DNA from: an uncultured Ruminococcus sp.
GTDB lineage: Bacteria; Bacillota; Clostridia; Oscillospirales; Ruminococcaceae
Direction: 5' to 3'
Length of the DNA stretch: 64,000 bases
NCBI GenBank assembly: GCA_900318825.1
Contig: ONMB01000001.1
Span: 186,001 to 250,000, forward strand
This document shows, piece by piece, positions 18,542-27,113 of the stretch. Numbering within the stretch: the first letter of the stretch is position 1; the number at the start of each line of letters is the position of its first letter. The notes under the pieces were generated by a model. That model worked only from the letters and a program-made list of their open reading frames with translations, was not told the DNA's origin and made no database searches. A program made the position numbers and the translations under genes.

Positions 18542-19836
18542 AATTCACGGACATCAAAGCCCTCGATATTTTCGCGCATAAGGTCTATGACGTCGCCGTG
18601 GCTTATGCCGCGCCTTCTGGTATTGGTGACGAGCAAGTGGTGGGAGCCGTGCTTTGCTGACTCCTCCCAGACGAGGCCGTCATTTGCACCGTTGAGCTTT
18701 TTGATGAGCATATAGCCGATATTCAGCGGGAAACCTGCTGAGCGTGCGCTGCCCATAACGGACATAACGCTCCTGTAAGTGACGAGCGGCGAGTCCGGCA
18801 TCTCTGCATCGTAGGACTTTGCGCGTTCAGCGCTTAGGTCTCGGACACCAGCCATAAAGTCCGGAGCCTTGTCGCCCAGCTTGCTGAAAATGCGGTTGTA
18901 TCGCTTTTCTATCATCCTGACCACGCCGCCCGGAACTTTTTTCAGGAGATAGTCCACCATATCGCAGCCCCTGTGCGGCGTATTAATGGTAGTGAGCGAG
19001 GCGACGTACTTATCCATTCCGAGGCAGCTTATCGCGTAACGCGAATCGAGTCCGCCCTTTGAATGAGCGATGATATTAACCTTTTCCGCACCAGTCTCAA
19101 TGATGACCTTGGCGATAGCCTCCTTGACCTCTTTGGCACTCTCAGCTATCGCGAGCGAGGACTGCTGTTTGCCGTAATACAGCTTTGCACCGTTCTTCTC
19201 AAGGGCAGCGGGTATCCTTCCCCAGTAGTTGACGAGCTGCCAGTCGCGGAAGAATATCCCGTGGACCAGAAGTATCGGATACTTTGTAGCGCAGACGGAG
19301 CTTTCCTTTCTTGAGTCGTCGAGCTCCAGCCTTGCCGACTCTATCATATACTCACGCTTGGAATTCTTGTAGAAGCTGCGGATAACGAAGATGTTCAGGA
19401 GCGGCACCCACCACAGCATCAGAAGCAGCACATACCGGCTTATCTTGATCTGTCTGCCGTGGATAATGAGCCTGAGCACACCTGAGAACATCAGCAGTCC
19501 CAGTGCCAGCAGCGGGACTGCGGCTGCCGTTATCACGAGGATTACGCCGTGGTCGGTGAGCGTCAGCCAGATGACGAGCAGCACGACCTCCAGCACGGCG
19601 GCGATACCGGAGATATGAACGGTATCTATACCTTTTTTTAGTGAGGCAAGCCGTCCCCTGACGGTAGTTTTCTGCCGGTGGAAGCCTATGAAGAGGACGA
19701 TGAGCCATTCGAGGGCTGTAATAATGGTCACGGCTGCCTTAACGCCTGCCGGAACGGACACATCAGCCCATATTACCGTAAGATTTGCGAAAGTCAGTAT
19801 AAGTATGAGAGTGAAGAGATATTTGATAGTTTTCAT
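18499..19836 (-). CDS. Membrane-anchored alpha/beta-hydrolase (lipase-like)
   Basis: 445 aa. About five N-terminal membrane segments fill residues 1-150, followed by an alpha/beta-hydrolase domain. The oxyanion motif LVHGIF is near residue 200, the nucleophile elbow AHSKG near 260, and LTTINTPHRG follows, as in triacylglycerol lipases and PGAP1-like esterases. The active domain is probably on the outer face, though topology is inferred. The overlap with the convergent gene at its 3' end is coding on both strands. Confidence 0.88.
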   Translation of the reverse strand: MKTIKYLFTLILILTFANLTVIWADVSVPAGVKAAVTIITALEWLIVLFIGFHRQKTTVRGRLASLKKGIDTVHISGIAAVLEVVLLVIWLTLTDHGVILVITAAAVPLLALGLLMFSGVLRLIIHGRQIKISRYVLLLMLWWVPLLNIFVIRSFYKNSKREYMIESARLELDDSRKESSVCATKYPILLVHGIFFRDWQLVNYWGRIPAALEKNGAKLYYGKQQSSLAIAESAKEVKEAIAKVIIETGAEKVNIIAHSKGGLDSRYAISCLGMDKYVASLTTINTPHRGCDMVDYLLKKVPGGVVRMIEKRYNRIFSKLGDKAPDFMAGVRDLSAERAKSYDAEMPDSPLVTYRSVMSVMGSARSAGFPLNIGYMLIKKLNGANDGLVWEESAKHGSHHLLVTNTRRRGISHGDVIDLMRENIEGFDVREFYVGLVSELRVDGF

Positions 19837-19858
19837 AGCAGTTCCCTTAAAAAAGCAA

Positions 19859-19883
19859 GCTGTTCCGAATAAATCAGAACAGC
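19859..19883 (-). terminator. Terminator of the zinc-ribbon gene
   Basis: Minus strand: GCTGTTC, 11-nt loop, GAACAGC, then TTGC and six T. It lies between the 19891-20325 gene and the downstream lipase gene. Confidence 0.75.
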
Positions 19884-19890
19884 CTTTTGA

Positions 19891-20325
19891 TTAATAGTTC
19901 TTGTTTGAATCCGCGTTGAAGAAATTATTGCTGCTTTCAGTATAATAATCATTGGGTTCGAGGGACATAAAATCCTCGTCCTCGATGTCGGGGAGTCTTG
20001 CGCCGCAGCGTCCGCAGAACTGGAAACGCTCGTTTACCTCTGCGTCGCACTTAGGGCAGATCTTGTATCCCCTGATACCATTAAGCTCATAGCGCATTTT
20101 CTTGATCCTTCTGCGTCTCTGGTCGATGTCATCGCAGAGCACCTTGAGCTCTGAAGGATCCCCGTCCGGATTCTTGTAGTATTTTTTTCCGAGGTCGGTA
20201 AAGATCTCAACTATTCTCTCCTCTTCGTAGAGGATCTTTCTCTTGAGATTATTAGCCTCAGAAACGTTTTTTGCCTTTTCGGAAGCGCCCTTACCCACGC
20301 TGCCGATGGTGTCAAGAAGTCCCAT
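19891..20325 (-). CDS. Zinc-ribbon protein with coiled helix
   Basis: 144 aa. The N-terminal half is a charged helix, likely coiled coil (about 10-85). It is followed by a zinc ribbon, CPKCDAEV...FCGRCGARLP, giving two CxxC pairs near 93-112. The tail is acidic and Asn-rich. The ATG at 20325 (MGLLDTIG) is preferred because AGGAG lies 8 nt upstream; the GTG 9 nt further out sits too close to that site. Such stand-alone ribbon proteins have no defined function. It has its own strong promoter. Confidence 0.8.
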   Translation of the reverse strand: MGLLDTIGSVGKGASEKAKNVSEANNLKRKILYEEERIVEIFTDLGKKYYKNPDGDPSELKVLCDDIDQRRRRIKKMRYELNGIRGYKICPKCDAEVNERFQFCGRCGARLPDIEDEDFMSLEPNDYYTESSNNFFNADSNKNY

Positions 20326-20384
20326 GATAATCACTCCTGTTAAAATTTTTCCATGTTTGTATTCTTTAAAAAGTCTATGAATAC

Positions 20385-20414
20385 ATTATACAACACCTGG
20401 AAGAATTCTGTCAA
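20385..20414 (-). promoter_or_regulatory. Promoter of the zinc-ribbon gene
   Basis: Minus strand: TTGACA (20409-20414), 18-nt spacer, TATAAT (20385-20390), both consensus. Confidence 0.85.
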
Positions 20415-20461
20415 GCGTTTTCAAAATAATTTTACTACTACTTATAAGATTTGTGCATATC

Positions 20462-20896
20462 TCACATTTCAGCAATATCATTTTCGGTAAGCTGAATAAT
20501 ACCGTTCTTTGTGAGGACGTCGGAAGCGTGTGCGTTGTCGTCCACACGGATAACGAATGAGACCGCTCTGTCAGAAGTTCCGAGGAAGGAGTACATATAC
20601 TCGACGTTTACGCCGTCGCTGCCGAGAGCGTCAAGGACGCGGCTGAGCTGACCGGGTGTATCAGGTATAGAAATAGCTACGACCTCTGTAACATTTACTG
20701 CATAGCCGGCTGCTTTCAGAATATCCACGGTCTTATCGGTATCGTTGGCGATGAACCTGACTATGCCGAAATCAGCAGTATCTGCAAGGCTGAGTGCTCT
20801 GAGGTTTATGCCGTTCTCCTTGATAACGCGCATAGCACCGGCTGCCTGATTGGGTTTGTTGTCAACAAAAACTGAGATCTGTTTTACATTTGCCAT
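20462..20896 (-). CDS. Tandem ACT-domain protein
   Basis: 144 aa made of two ACT repeats (about 5-70 and 72-140; second repeat begins VAISIPDTPGQLSRVLDAL). ACT domains bind amino acids and regulate metabolism. Proteins of this size are regularly encoded beside indolepyruvate oxidoreductase and paaK in anaerobes. That fits the operon here, where a role sensing branched or aromatic amino acids is plausible but unproven. It appears to be the last gene of the long iorA operon. Confidence 0.9.
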   Translation of the reverse strand: MANVKQISVFVDNKPNQAAGAMRVIKENGINLRALSLADTADFGIVRFIANDTDKTVDILKAAGYAVNVTEVVAISIPDTPGQLSRVLDALGSDGVNVEYMYSFLGTSDRAVSFVIRVDDNAHASDVLTKNGIIQLTENDIAEM

Positions 20897-20917
20897 ATCC
20901 AGTCCTCCTTTTATAAA

Positions 20918-22042
20918 TCATGATATCTTTGCAAAATAGGGATAGTAAACTTTACCGTCGTCAGCGATATAGAGCATCAGAGTCGCATAGCCCTCATCGA
21001 GACTGAATTCCGATTCTTTACGCTTGGACGAGCTGTCGGTGTACATAGCTATGAGACCGGGATACTTTTTGCTCTCCTGGTAAGAGCCGTTGTTCAGCAG
21101 GCTGCCGCTGGAATTTTTCCACTCCCACTTGCCGTCACTGAAGCTGATGGCTGAAGAGACTGCATCAGAAGAGCTTATCTTATAGTCAGCACGGATCTTT
21201 TTTTCTATATCCTCAATGCTCTTTTCCGGATTTTCATCGTTTTTTCCGTGTTTGCACGGAGAGAACGGATCATCATTATAGACTGCGAGCTGGTCAAAAT
21301 CGAGGACAAAGTCCCCGCCCTGAACATACTCGCCTCTGACGTTCAGACCATAAGTCGCATATCCGAGCAGATCACCTAAGTGATACAGGCTGATCGGCGG
21401 ATCGCCGCGCTTATTATTAAGAGCATAGAATGCCGGCACAAGATCAAACGGGATATCCGCAGAATAGACACTCGGCGATATACGGGAAAGGTATCCGCCT
21501 TCCCTGTTCATATCCCTGAGCTGTTCGATCCATGTGTTCCTGATCTTCTTTTTGGTTTCGGCAATATAGAGTTCATCAGAGACCTGCTTTTTACCTGTAA
21601 CGATATCCTCGTCACAGGGCACAGGCTCTTCATCTGCGCTTACAGATTCGATATCACCTGTTTGGGTCTTTGTTTCATACTTCTCATAGCTGAAAACTAT
21701 CTTTTTGTCATTTTCAGAAAACTTTCCCGAAAAAACAACAGTCATCATCTTACCGAATGTCTGATAGCCTCTGAACCTGCCGCTGTCAAAAATGACCTCG
21801 ACCTGTTTTACATAGGATTCAGCAGGCTGGATATTATAACTGACATTCTTTGAGAGCACACCTGAGATATAATCGTCAACATCTCCGGTAATGAGTGCAG
21901 GCTGGTCATCTAAATTTATCATCGTGAAATAGTCACCGCTGAGTTCCTGCGAAGAAGCTGAACTGCTGTCACCTTTTCCACAGGAAACAGCGCTCGATAA
22001 GAGCGCCGCACCTGCAAGCATAATAGAAATGCTTTTATTCAT
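20918..22042 (-). CDS. Lipoprotein of unknown function
   Basis: 374 aa with a lipoprotein signal (lipobox near AVSC, Cys 21). The body is mixed alpha/beta with clustered charged residues and no motif I recognise. It contains a Cys around residue 265 (SPCKHGKN). The start overlaps the Cse60-like stop in a TAATG arrangement, so the two are translationally coupled. It sits inside the iorB-paaK-ACT operon without an obvious metabolic link. Confidence 0.8.
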   Translation of the reverse strand: MNKSISIMLAGAALLSSAVSCGKGDSSSASSQELSGDYFTMINLDDQPALITGDVDDYISGVLSKNVSYNIQPAESYVKQVEVIFDSGRFRGYQTFGKMMTVVFSGKFSENDKKIVFSYEKYETKTQTGDIESVSADEEPVPCDEDIVTGKKQVSDELYIAETKKKIRNTWIEQLRDMNREGGYLSRISPSVYSADIPFDLVPAFYALNNKRGDPPISLYHLGDLLGYATYGLNVRGEYVQGGDFVLDFDQLAVYNDDPFSPCKHGKNDENPEKSIEDIEKKIRADYKISSSDAVSSAISFSDGKWEWKNSSGSLLNNGSYQESKKYPGLIAMYTDSSSKRKESEFSLDEGYATLMLYIADDGKVYYPYFAKIS

Positions 22043-22266
22043 TAATTGCTGCCTTTTTCCTCATACATAACGAGGGCAGAGAAGTCCTCGACATACTCGT
22101 TAACGTGAGTCTGAGCATCGTGGCACATACTTGCTGTTGTGCTGTACTTGATGTCGATGACCTTTACAGACTCGATGAACTGGTTGAGTTCGTTCTCAAA
22201 AGTAGCGAATTTCTCGTATTTCTCCTGTTCGGGCATAAAGTTTGTTGAAAAAACTTTGACTTTCAT
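22042..22266 (-). CDS. Cse60-like small protein
   Basis: 74 aa starting MKVKVFS, with a central VIDIKYSTTASM. This pattern resembles the sporulation protein Cse60/DUF2758 family, small cytoplasmic proteins of unknown mechanism. GGAGG precedes the ATG. The C-terminus carries a VMYEE-type strand typical of the family. It lies between paaK and a lipoprotein and is coupled to the latter by one-base overlap. Confidence 0.65.
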   Translation of the reverse strand: MKVKVFSTNFMPEQEKYEKFATFENELNQFIESVKVIDIKYSTTASMCHDAQTHVNEYVEDFSALVMYEEKGSN

Positions 22267-22320
22267 AATGATTCCTCCTGTGATATTTAATTTATTATAA
22301 CCCGTTGCGGGCTATTTATC

Positions 22321-23628
22321 TTAGTCGTGGAGCTTACGCTTGTCGATAACGCGGACAGCCTTGCCCTCGCTTCTTGTGATAGACTTAGGCGACACAAGGT
22401 GTACCTTGGGGTTGATACCGATCATGAGCTTCATAGCTTCGGCAAGAGCTCTCTCCTGCTTCTGCATATCCTTTACCTTGTCCGAGAACTGCTCGGGGTT
22501 CATCTCAACGCTGATATCGAGGGTATCGGAATTGTTGACGCGGTCTACCTCGATGATGTAGTTTGGCAAGTAGCCCTGCTCGATGAGAACGGTCTCGATC
22601 TGTGATGGGAACACATTTACGCCGCGGATTATCATCATATCATCGCTTCTGCCCATAGGCTTAGTCATTTTTATGAGAGTTCTGCCGCATGAACACTTCT
22701 TTCTGCTGAGAACGCAGAGGTCGCGTGTACGGTAGCGGAGAAGCGGGAAGGCTTCCTTGGTGATGCTTGTGAACACGAGTTCGCCTACCTCACCCTCGGG
22801 GAGCACCTCACCTGTTTCGGGATCAATTATCTCCGGAATGAAGTTGTCCTCGTTGATGTGCATACCTGTCTGCTCTGAGCACTCGAAAGCTACGCCGGGA
22901 CCGCTGGTCTCAGTAAGACCGTAGATGTCATAGGCTTTGAGTCCGAGAGACTTCTCGATAGAACGGCGCATCTCCTCAGTCCATGGCTCAGCTCCGAAGA
23001 TACCAGCCTTGAGCTTGAGGTCATCGGGAGTAAGTCCCATTTCGTGAACTGTTTCGCCGATATAAGCCGCATACGAAGGAGTACAGCAGAGGATAGTTGC
23101 TCCGAGATCCTGCATAAATGTGATCTGTCTGTCGGTATTTCCTGATGACATCGGAACAGTAAGGCAGCCTACCTTATGTGAACCGCCGTTGAGACCTGCG
23201 CCGCCTGTGAAGAGTCCGAAGCCGTAAGCTATCTGGCAGACGTCCTCATTTGTACCGCCGGCAGCGGTAATAGCTCTTGCAACACAGTTGTCCCACATAT
23301 CAATGTCATTCTGGGTATAGAACGCAACGACTCTCTTTCCGGTAGTACCGCTGGTTGAGTGTATTCTTACACAATCGCTGAGCGGCTTGGCAAGAAGTCC
23401 GTAAGGGTAAGCGTCCCTGAGGTCAGCCTTGCTGAGGAACGGCAGCTTGTGCAGATCCTCAGTGCCCTTGATATCCTCGGGCTTTACGCCTTTTTTGTCC
23501 ATAAGGTCACGGTAATACTTAACGTTGTCATAAACGTGCTTTACCTGTGCCACAAGTCTCTCGTCCTGCAGCTTCTTCATATCCTCACGGGACATACATT
23601 CAATTTCCGGATCCCAATATTTTTCCAT
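22321..23628 (-). CDS. paaK: Phenylacetate-CoA ligase-like enzyme
   Basis: 435-aa AMP-forming ligase. The ATP motif STSGTTGKR is near residue 92, the YGLTE core near 240, and YRTRDL near 305, with the C-terminal adenylation subdomain present. It activates aryl acetates or related acids to CoA esters. Next to iorAB it probably acts on aryl or branched acyl products of 2-oxoacid oxidation, running toward acid plus ATP or the reverse. AAGGAG precedes the ATG. The exact substrate is not readable from sequence. Confidence 0.93.
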   Translation of the reverse strand: MEKYWDPEIECMSREDMKKLQDERLVAQVKHVYDNVKYYRDLMDKKGVKPEDIKGTEDLHKLPFLSKADLRDAYPYGLLAKPLSDCVRIHSTSGTTGKRVVAFYTQNDIDMWDNCVARAITAAGGTNEDVCQIAYGFGLFTGGAGLNGGSHKVGCLTVPMSSGNTDRQITFMQDLGATILCCTPSYAAYIGETVHEMGLTPDDLKLKAGIFGAEPWTEEMRRSIEKSLGLKAYDIYGLTETSGPGVAFECSEQTGMHINEDNFIPEIIDPETGEVLPEGEVGELVFTSITKEAFPLLRYRTRDLCVLSRKKCSCGRTLIKMTKPMGRSDDMMIIRGVNVFPSQIETVLIEQGYLPNYIIEVDRVNNSDTLDISVEMNPEQFSDKVKDMQKQERALAEAMKLMIGINPKVHLVSPKSITRSEGKAVRVIDKRKLHD

Positions 23629-23681
23629 TGGACTTCATACTCCTTAAATATAAGATTTCTTATGTCAGGCTAAAACAGTTT

Positions 23682-24257
23682 TTACTTAGCTGCCTTTCCG
23701 AGCTCGAAAGCCTTCTTGTTGAGCTCAAGGAACTTGGGCGGAACACATTGCTCCAGAGCCTTCTGCCAGAGCTCTTCAGGGTAGTCGGTCATAGCCGAGA
23801 ATGCTCCCATAAGAACTACGTTTGAAGCCTTTGCAGTACCAGCCTGTTCTGCAAGTGTAAGGGCGTCAACTGCAACGAGCTCAACTCCGGCAGCCTTTAT
23901 CTTATCTGCAAGCCCCTCGGGGTACTGAACAGCGCCTGTGATGACCGGCATAGGATCTATCTGCTGTGTAGAAGTGATGAGCTTGCCGCCCTTCTTGAGG
24001 TAGGGAAGGCATCTTGCAGCCTCGAGCATCTCAAACGAGATGACAGCGTCTGCCTCGCCCTTCTCAATGACCGGCGAATATACCTTGTCGCCGTACTTGA
24101 CATATGTTACAACGGAACCGCCGCGCTGGCTCATTCCGTGGACCTCGCTTACCTTAACGTCATAGCCCTGTGCAAGAAGCACATTTCCCAGAAGTCTTGA
24201 GGCGAGGAGCGAACCCTGTCCGCCGACGCCGACTATCATAATAGATTTAGTTTCCAT
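23682..24257 (-). CDS. iorB: Indolepyruvate ferredoxin oxidoreductase beta subunit
   Basis: 191-aa gamma-type 2-oxoacid oxidoreductase domain, starting with the GVGGQGSLLASRLLG nucleotide-fold motif at 11-25 and MSQRGGSVVTYVKYG near 43. It partners IorA to convert aryl pyruvates to aryl-acetyl-CoA with ferredoxin reduction. It lies 53 nt upstream of paaK. Unusually, two unrelated small genes separate it from iorA. Confidence 0.95.
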   Translation of the reverse strand: METKSIMIVGVGGQGSLLASRLLGNVLLAQGYDVKVSEVHGMSQRGGSVVTYVKYGDKVYSPVIEKGEADAVISFEMLEAARCLPYLKKGGKLITSTQQIDPMPVITGAVQYPEGLADKIKAAGVELVAVDALTLAEQAGTAKASNVVLMGAFSAMTDYPEELWQKALEQCVPPKFLELNKKAFELGKAAK

Positions 24258-24290
24258 TTTTTTCTCCTTGTATATTATACTGTTGAAATT

Positions 24291-24683
24291 TCAAAGTATT
24301 TCGAGTTCTCCGTCAACAAAGCCGATAGCGTTTCCCTCGGCACTGAGGAGAACTTTGCGGTATTTGCCGCTGTCGAGGTATTCCCTCACCATTTCGGTAA
24401 AGAGCTCCTGTGCGTGTTTCCAGCCTGTATCCTCCTCATCTGAGGTATCGACAGTGAAGATGTCCTCACCGCAGCTCCAGACCTCCTCGCAAGCCCAGTC
24501 TCCGGCAGCGTCCTTGGGATCGAACTCCCCGGCAGCGATTATCTGCACACCGTAGATATGATCCTCCTCGGACTCCTCATAGAGATTGAAGCAGAAAGCC
24601 TTTGTGCTTTCGGGGATATCGCTGTTTTCAAGGATATTATCCAGCCAGTGAACGAATTCCTCATATATGTTCATCTGTATCAT
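24291..24683 (-). CDS. Acidic protein of unknown function
   Basis: 130 aa, strongly acidic (many Glu/Asp), soluble, with Trp-rich patches (GDWACEEVWSCGEDIF). It has no recognisable motif. The ATG at 24683 overlaps the upstream zinc-ribbon gene as ATGA, with AAAGGA in front. It sits between the iorA and iorB halves. The composition resembles small cytoplasmic proteins exchanged between genomes, such as immunity or SMI1-type families, but I cannot assign it. Confidence 0.7.
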   Translation of the reverse strand: MIQMNIYEEFVHWLDNILENSDIPESTKAFCFNLYEESEEDHIYGVQIIAAGEFDPKDAAGDWACEEVWSCGEDIFTVDTSDEEDTGWKHAQELFTEMVREYLDSGKYRKVLLSAEGNAIGFVDGELEIL

Positions 24684-24889
24684 TCTTGTTCCTTTTTAGC
24701 CTTTCTGTATCTGAAAAACTCAAGTTTTCCGCATTCCGGACACTCATATATGCTTGCAGTGAGGGCTCCGGAAAGCCACTGGTCGATATGTTCAAATATA
24801 ACTCCGCTCTTGCCGAGCTGAATGCGCTTAGTTCCTTTGTAGTTCATTAGTACGTTGCAGTAGGGACAATTGATCTTTCGTATCTTCAT
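24680..24889 (-). CDS. Small zinc-ribbon protein
   Basis: 69 aa with two CxxC pairs, CPYC near residue 8 and CPEC near 50, a rubredoxin/zinc-ribbon layout. Between them is GKSGVIFEHIDQWLSG. AGGAG precedes the ATG. It is coupled to the 24291-24683 gene by a 4-nt overlap, so the two probably act together. Function unknown. Confidence 0.75.
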   Translation of the reverse strand: MKIRKINCPYCNVLMNYKGTKRIQLGKSGVIFEHIDQWLSGALTASIYECPECGKLEFFRYRKAKKEQE

Positions 24890-24912
24890 AAAATCTCCTA
24901 TATTCGTGGTAT

Positions 24913-24964
24913 GGGACGTCGAGAACGCCGTTGGTTGCGGGACGTCGAGGACGCCGTCCCCTAC
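24913..24964. repeat. Intergenic GC-rich repeat with two 19-bp copies
   Basis: GGGACGTCGAGAACGCCGT (24913-24931) recurs as GGGACGTCGAGGACGCCGT (24939-24957), 26 bp apart with one mismatch, ending CCCCTAC. GGGACG/CGTCCC can pair. It abuts the iorA stop codon. Related to the palindrome at 14161-14186. Confidence 0.65.
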
Positions 24965-26695
24965 TTATTCTATGGCGCCGACCTTGCACTGCTCCTGACA
25001 GATACCGCAGCCTACGCACTGAGTATGGTCGATAACAGCCTTGCCGTCACGCATCGAGATAGCAGGACATCCGAGCTTCATACACATCTTGCAGCCTACA
25101 CACTTGTCAGCGTTGACCTTGAGAGGCGGATTGTGCTTAACGTACTTCAGCAGAGCGCACGGACGGCGTGAGATGATAACGGAAGCCTCATCAGCAGCGA
25201 GCTCCTCCTTGATAGCAGCTTCAGTCTCAGCGAGGTGGTAGGGATCAACTACGCGGACTCTCTTGATACCGATAGCCTTGCAGAGCTCCTCGAGGTTAAC
25301 GGCAGCTGCCGGATCGCCCTTGAGGTTCTTGCCGGTGGTGGGGTTCTGCTGATGACCAGTCATACCTGTGATAGAGTTATCGAGGATAATGACAGTTGAA
25401 TTTGAGTTATTGTAGGCGATGTTCACGAGACCTGTCATACCGCTGTGCATAAAGGTGGAGTCACCGATAACAGCAACGGTCTTGTGCTCGGACTCAGCTC
25501 CGCGAGCCTTGTTGAAGCCGTGGAGACCTGAGATAGAAGCGCCCATACAAATAGTTGTATCAACAGCAAACAGAGGTGCAACAGCTCCGAGAGTGTAGCA
25601 GCCGATGTCGCCGGAAACGGTTATCTTGTTCTTGCTGAGGCAGTAGAAAAGACCTCTGTGTGGACATCCCGGACACATAACAGGCGGTCTCATCGGGATA
25701 TTCTCGTCGAGAGCTGTGAACTCCTTCTTCTCGCCGAGGAGCTTCTCAGCGATATTGGACTGGTGTATCTCACCGATACAGCCGAATATCTCCTTGCCCT
25801 GAACGTTGTTAACGCCGATATTGCGGCAGTGCTGCTCGATGATGCCGTCGAGCTCCTCGATGACGTAGATCTTCTCGTACTTAGCAGCGAAGTCCTGAAT
25901 GAGCTTCACAGGGAGAGGATTTACCATACCGAGCTTGAGCACGGAAGCCTTGCTGCCGAGAGCTTCCTTGACGTACTGGTAAGCAGCGCCGTTTGTGATA
26001 ACACCGAACTCAGCCTTGTCAGAGATCTCTGTGCGGTTGAGGGGAGTTGTCTCAGCGTACTCGATGAGTTTATTTGTACGCTCCTCAACGAAAACGTGTC
26101 TGCCCTTTGCATAAGCGGGCATCATAACGTATTTCTGAGCGTTCTTCTCATAGGGGATAAGCTCGCGCTCCTGTCTGTCCTCGAGCTCAACGATGCTCTG
26201 AGAGTGAGCGACTCTTGTGGACATTCTTACGATGAACGGAGCGTCGAATTTCTCTGAGAGCTCGAAAGCGAGCTTTACGAATTCCTTACATTCGCCGGAA
26301 TCGGAGGGTTCGAGCATCGGCACCTTAGAAGCGATAGCGTGGTGACGGCTGTCCTGCTCATTCTGAGAGGAGTGCATACCCTGATCGTCCGCAACAGCGA
26401 TGACCATACCTCCGGTAACGCCTGTGTAAGCAGCTGTATAGAGCGGATCAGCGGCAACGTTTAATCCGACGTGCTTCATTCCGCAAAAGCTCCTTGCGCC
26501 TGCGATAGAAGCTCCGAGAGCGGTCTCCATAGCGACCTTCTCGTTGGGAGCCCATTCAGCATATACCTCGTCGTACTTTGCCACCTCTTCTGTGATCTCA
26601 GTCGAGGGTGTTCCGGGATAACTCGAAACAACGCGGCATCCGGCTTCGTACAAGCCTCTTGCAAAGGCTTCGTTTCCAAGCATAAGTTTCTTCAT
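24965..26695 (-). CDS. iorA: Indolepyruvate ferredoxin oxidoreductase alpha subunit
   Basis: 576-aa fused 2-oxoacid:ferredoxin oxidoreductase. The N-terminal pyrimidine-binding half has SYPGTPSTEI near 25 and YAEWAPNEKVAMETALGAS. The C-terminal thiamine-diphosphate half has GDIGCYTLG near 365 and GDSTFMHSG near 420. Two 4Fe-4S clusters lie at the very C-terminus (CVGCKMCMKLGCP and CVGCGICQEQC). Length is normal. It is the first gene of the ior operon and oxidises aryl pyruvates from aromatic amino acids. Confidence 0.97.
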   Translation of the reverse strand: MKKLMLGNEAFARGLYEAGCRVVSSYPGTPSTEITEEVAKYDEVYAEWAPNEKVAMETALGASIAGARSFCGMKHVGLNVAADPLYTAAYTGVTGGMVIAVADDQGMHSSQNEQDSRHHAIASKVPMLEPSDSGECKEFVKLAFELSEKFDAPFIVRMSTRVAHSQSIVELEDRQERELIPYEKNAQKYVMMPAYAKGRHVFVEERTNKLIEYAETTPLNRTEISDKAEFGVITNGAAYQYVKEALGSKASVLKLGMVNPLPVKLIQDFAAKYEKIYVIEELDGIIEQHCRNIGVNNVQGKEIFGCIGEIHQSNIAEKLLGEKKEFTALDENIPMRPPVMCPGCPHRGLFYCLSKNKITVSGDIGCYTLGAVAPLFAVDTTICMGASISGLHGFNKARGAESEHKTVAVIGDSTFMHSGMTGLVNIAYNNSNSTVIILDNSITGMTGHQQNPTTGKNLKGDPAAAVNLEELCKAIGIKRVRVVDPYHLAETEAAIKEELAADEASVIISRRPCALLKYVKHNPPLKVNADKCVGCKMCMKLGCPAISMRDGKAVIDHTQCVGCGICQEQCKVGAIE

Positions 26696-26765
26696 TTTTA
26701 TGTATTTCCTTTCATATTATGATGTTCATATATTGTAAACGGTGTCTGAACCGTTGTTTTGCATA

Positions 26766-27113
26766 TCAGAAAAATTTAATGCCAAGTATCATTGCAATTG
26801 TCAGACCTCCGGCAATCAAGCCAAGAAGTGATACACCGGCAGTCAGAAGAGCGTTTTTCGCTCCCCACTTCCCGAAGAGCTTTCTGCCTATCAGGAAAGC
26901 GGCAAACTCGCCAAGCAGCAATACTATAAACGGTGAAAAGAATATCAGGGCGTCAAGGAGGTTTTCACCATTTGACTTAACGCGGTAACTCATTACGTCA
27001 GCATCGAAATTGTAGTTTGCGGCAAATGTCCACAAAAGTGCAGCTGCGAAATACACAGCAAAAACTGCTGCATAATACCTTTTCTTTTTCACCTGCAATT
27101 CTCTTTCAGCCAT
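26766..27113 (-). CDS. Small membrane protein
   Basis: 115 aa with three hydrophobic segments (about 12-30, 50-68 and 85-110). The start is a basic, Lys-rich MAERELQVKKKR. AAGGAG lies 7 nt upstream of an ATG placed 25 nt inside the 3' end of the HAD gene. The two genes therefore form an overlapping pair. No domain was recognised. Confidence 0.7.
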   Translation of the reverse strand: MAERELQVKKKRYYAAVFAVYFAAALLWTFAANYNFDADVMSYRVKSNGENLLDALIFFSPFIVLLLGEFAAFLIGRKLFGKWGAKNALLTAGVSLLGLIAGGLTIAMILGIKFF

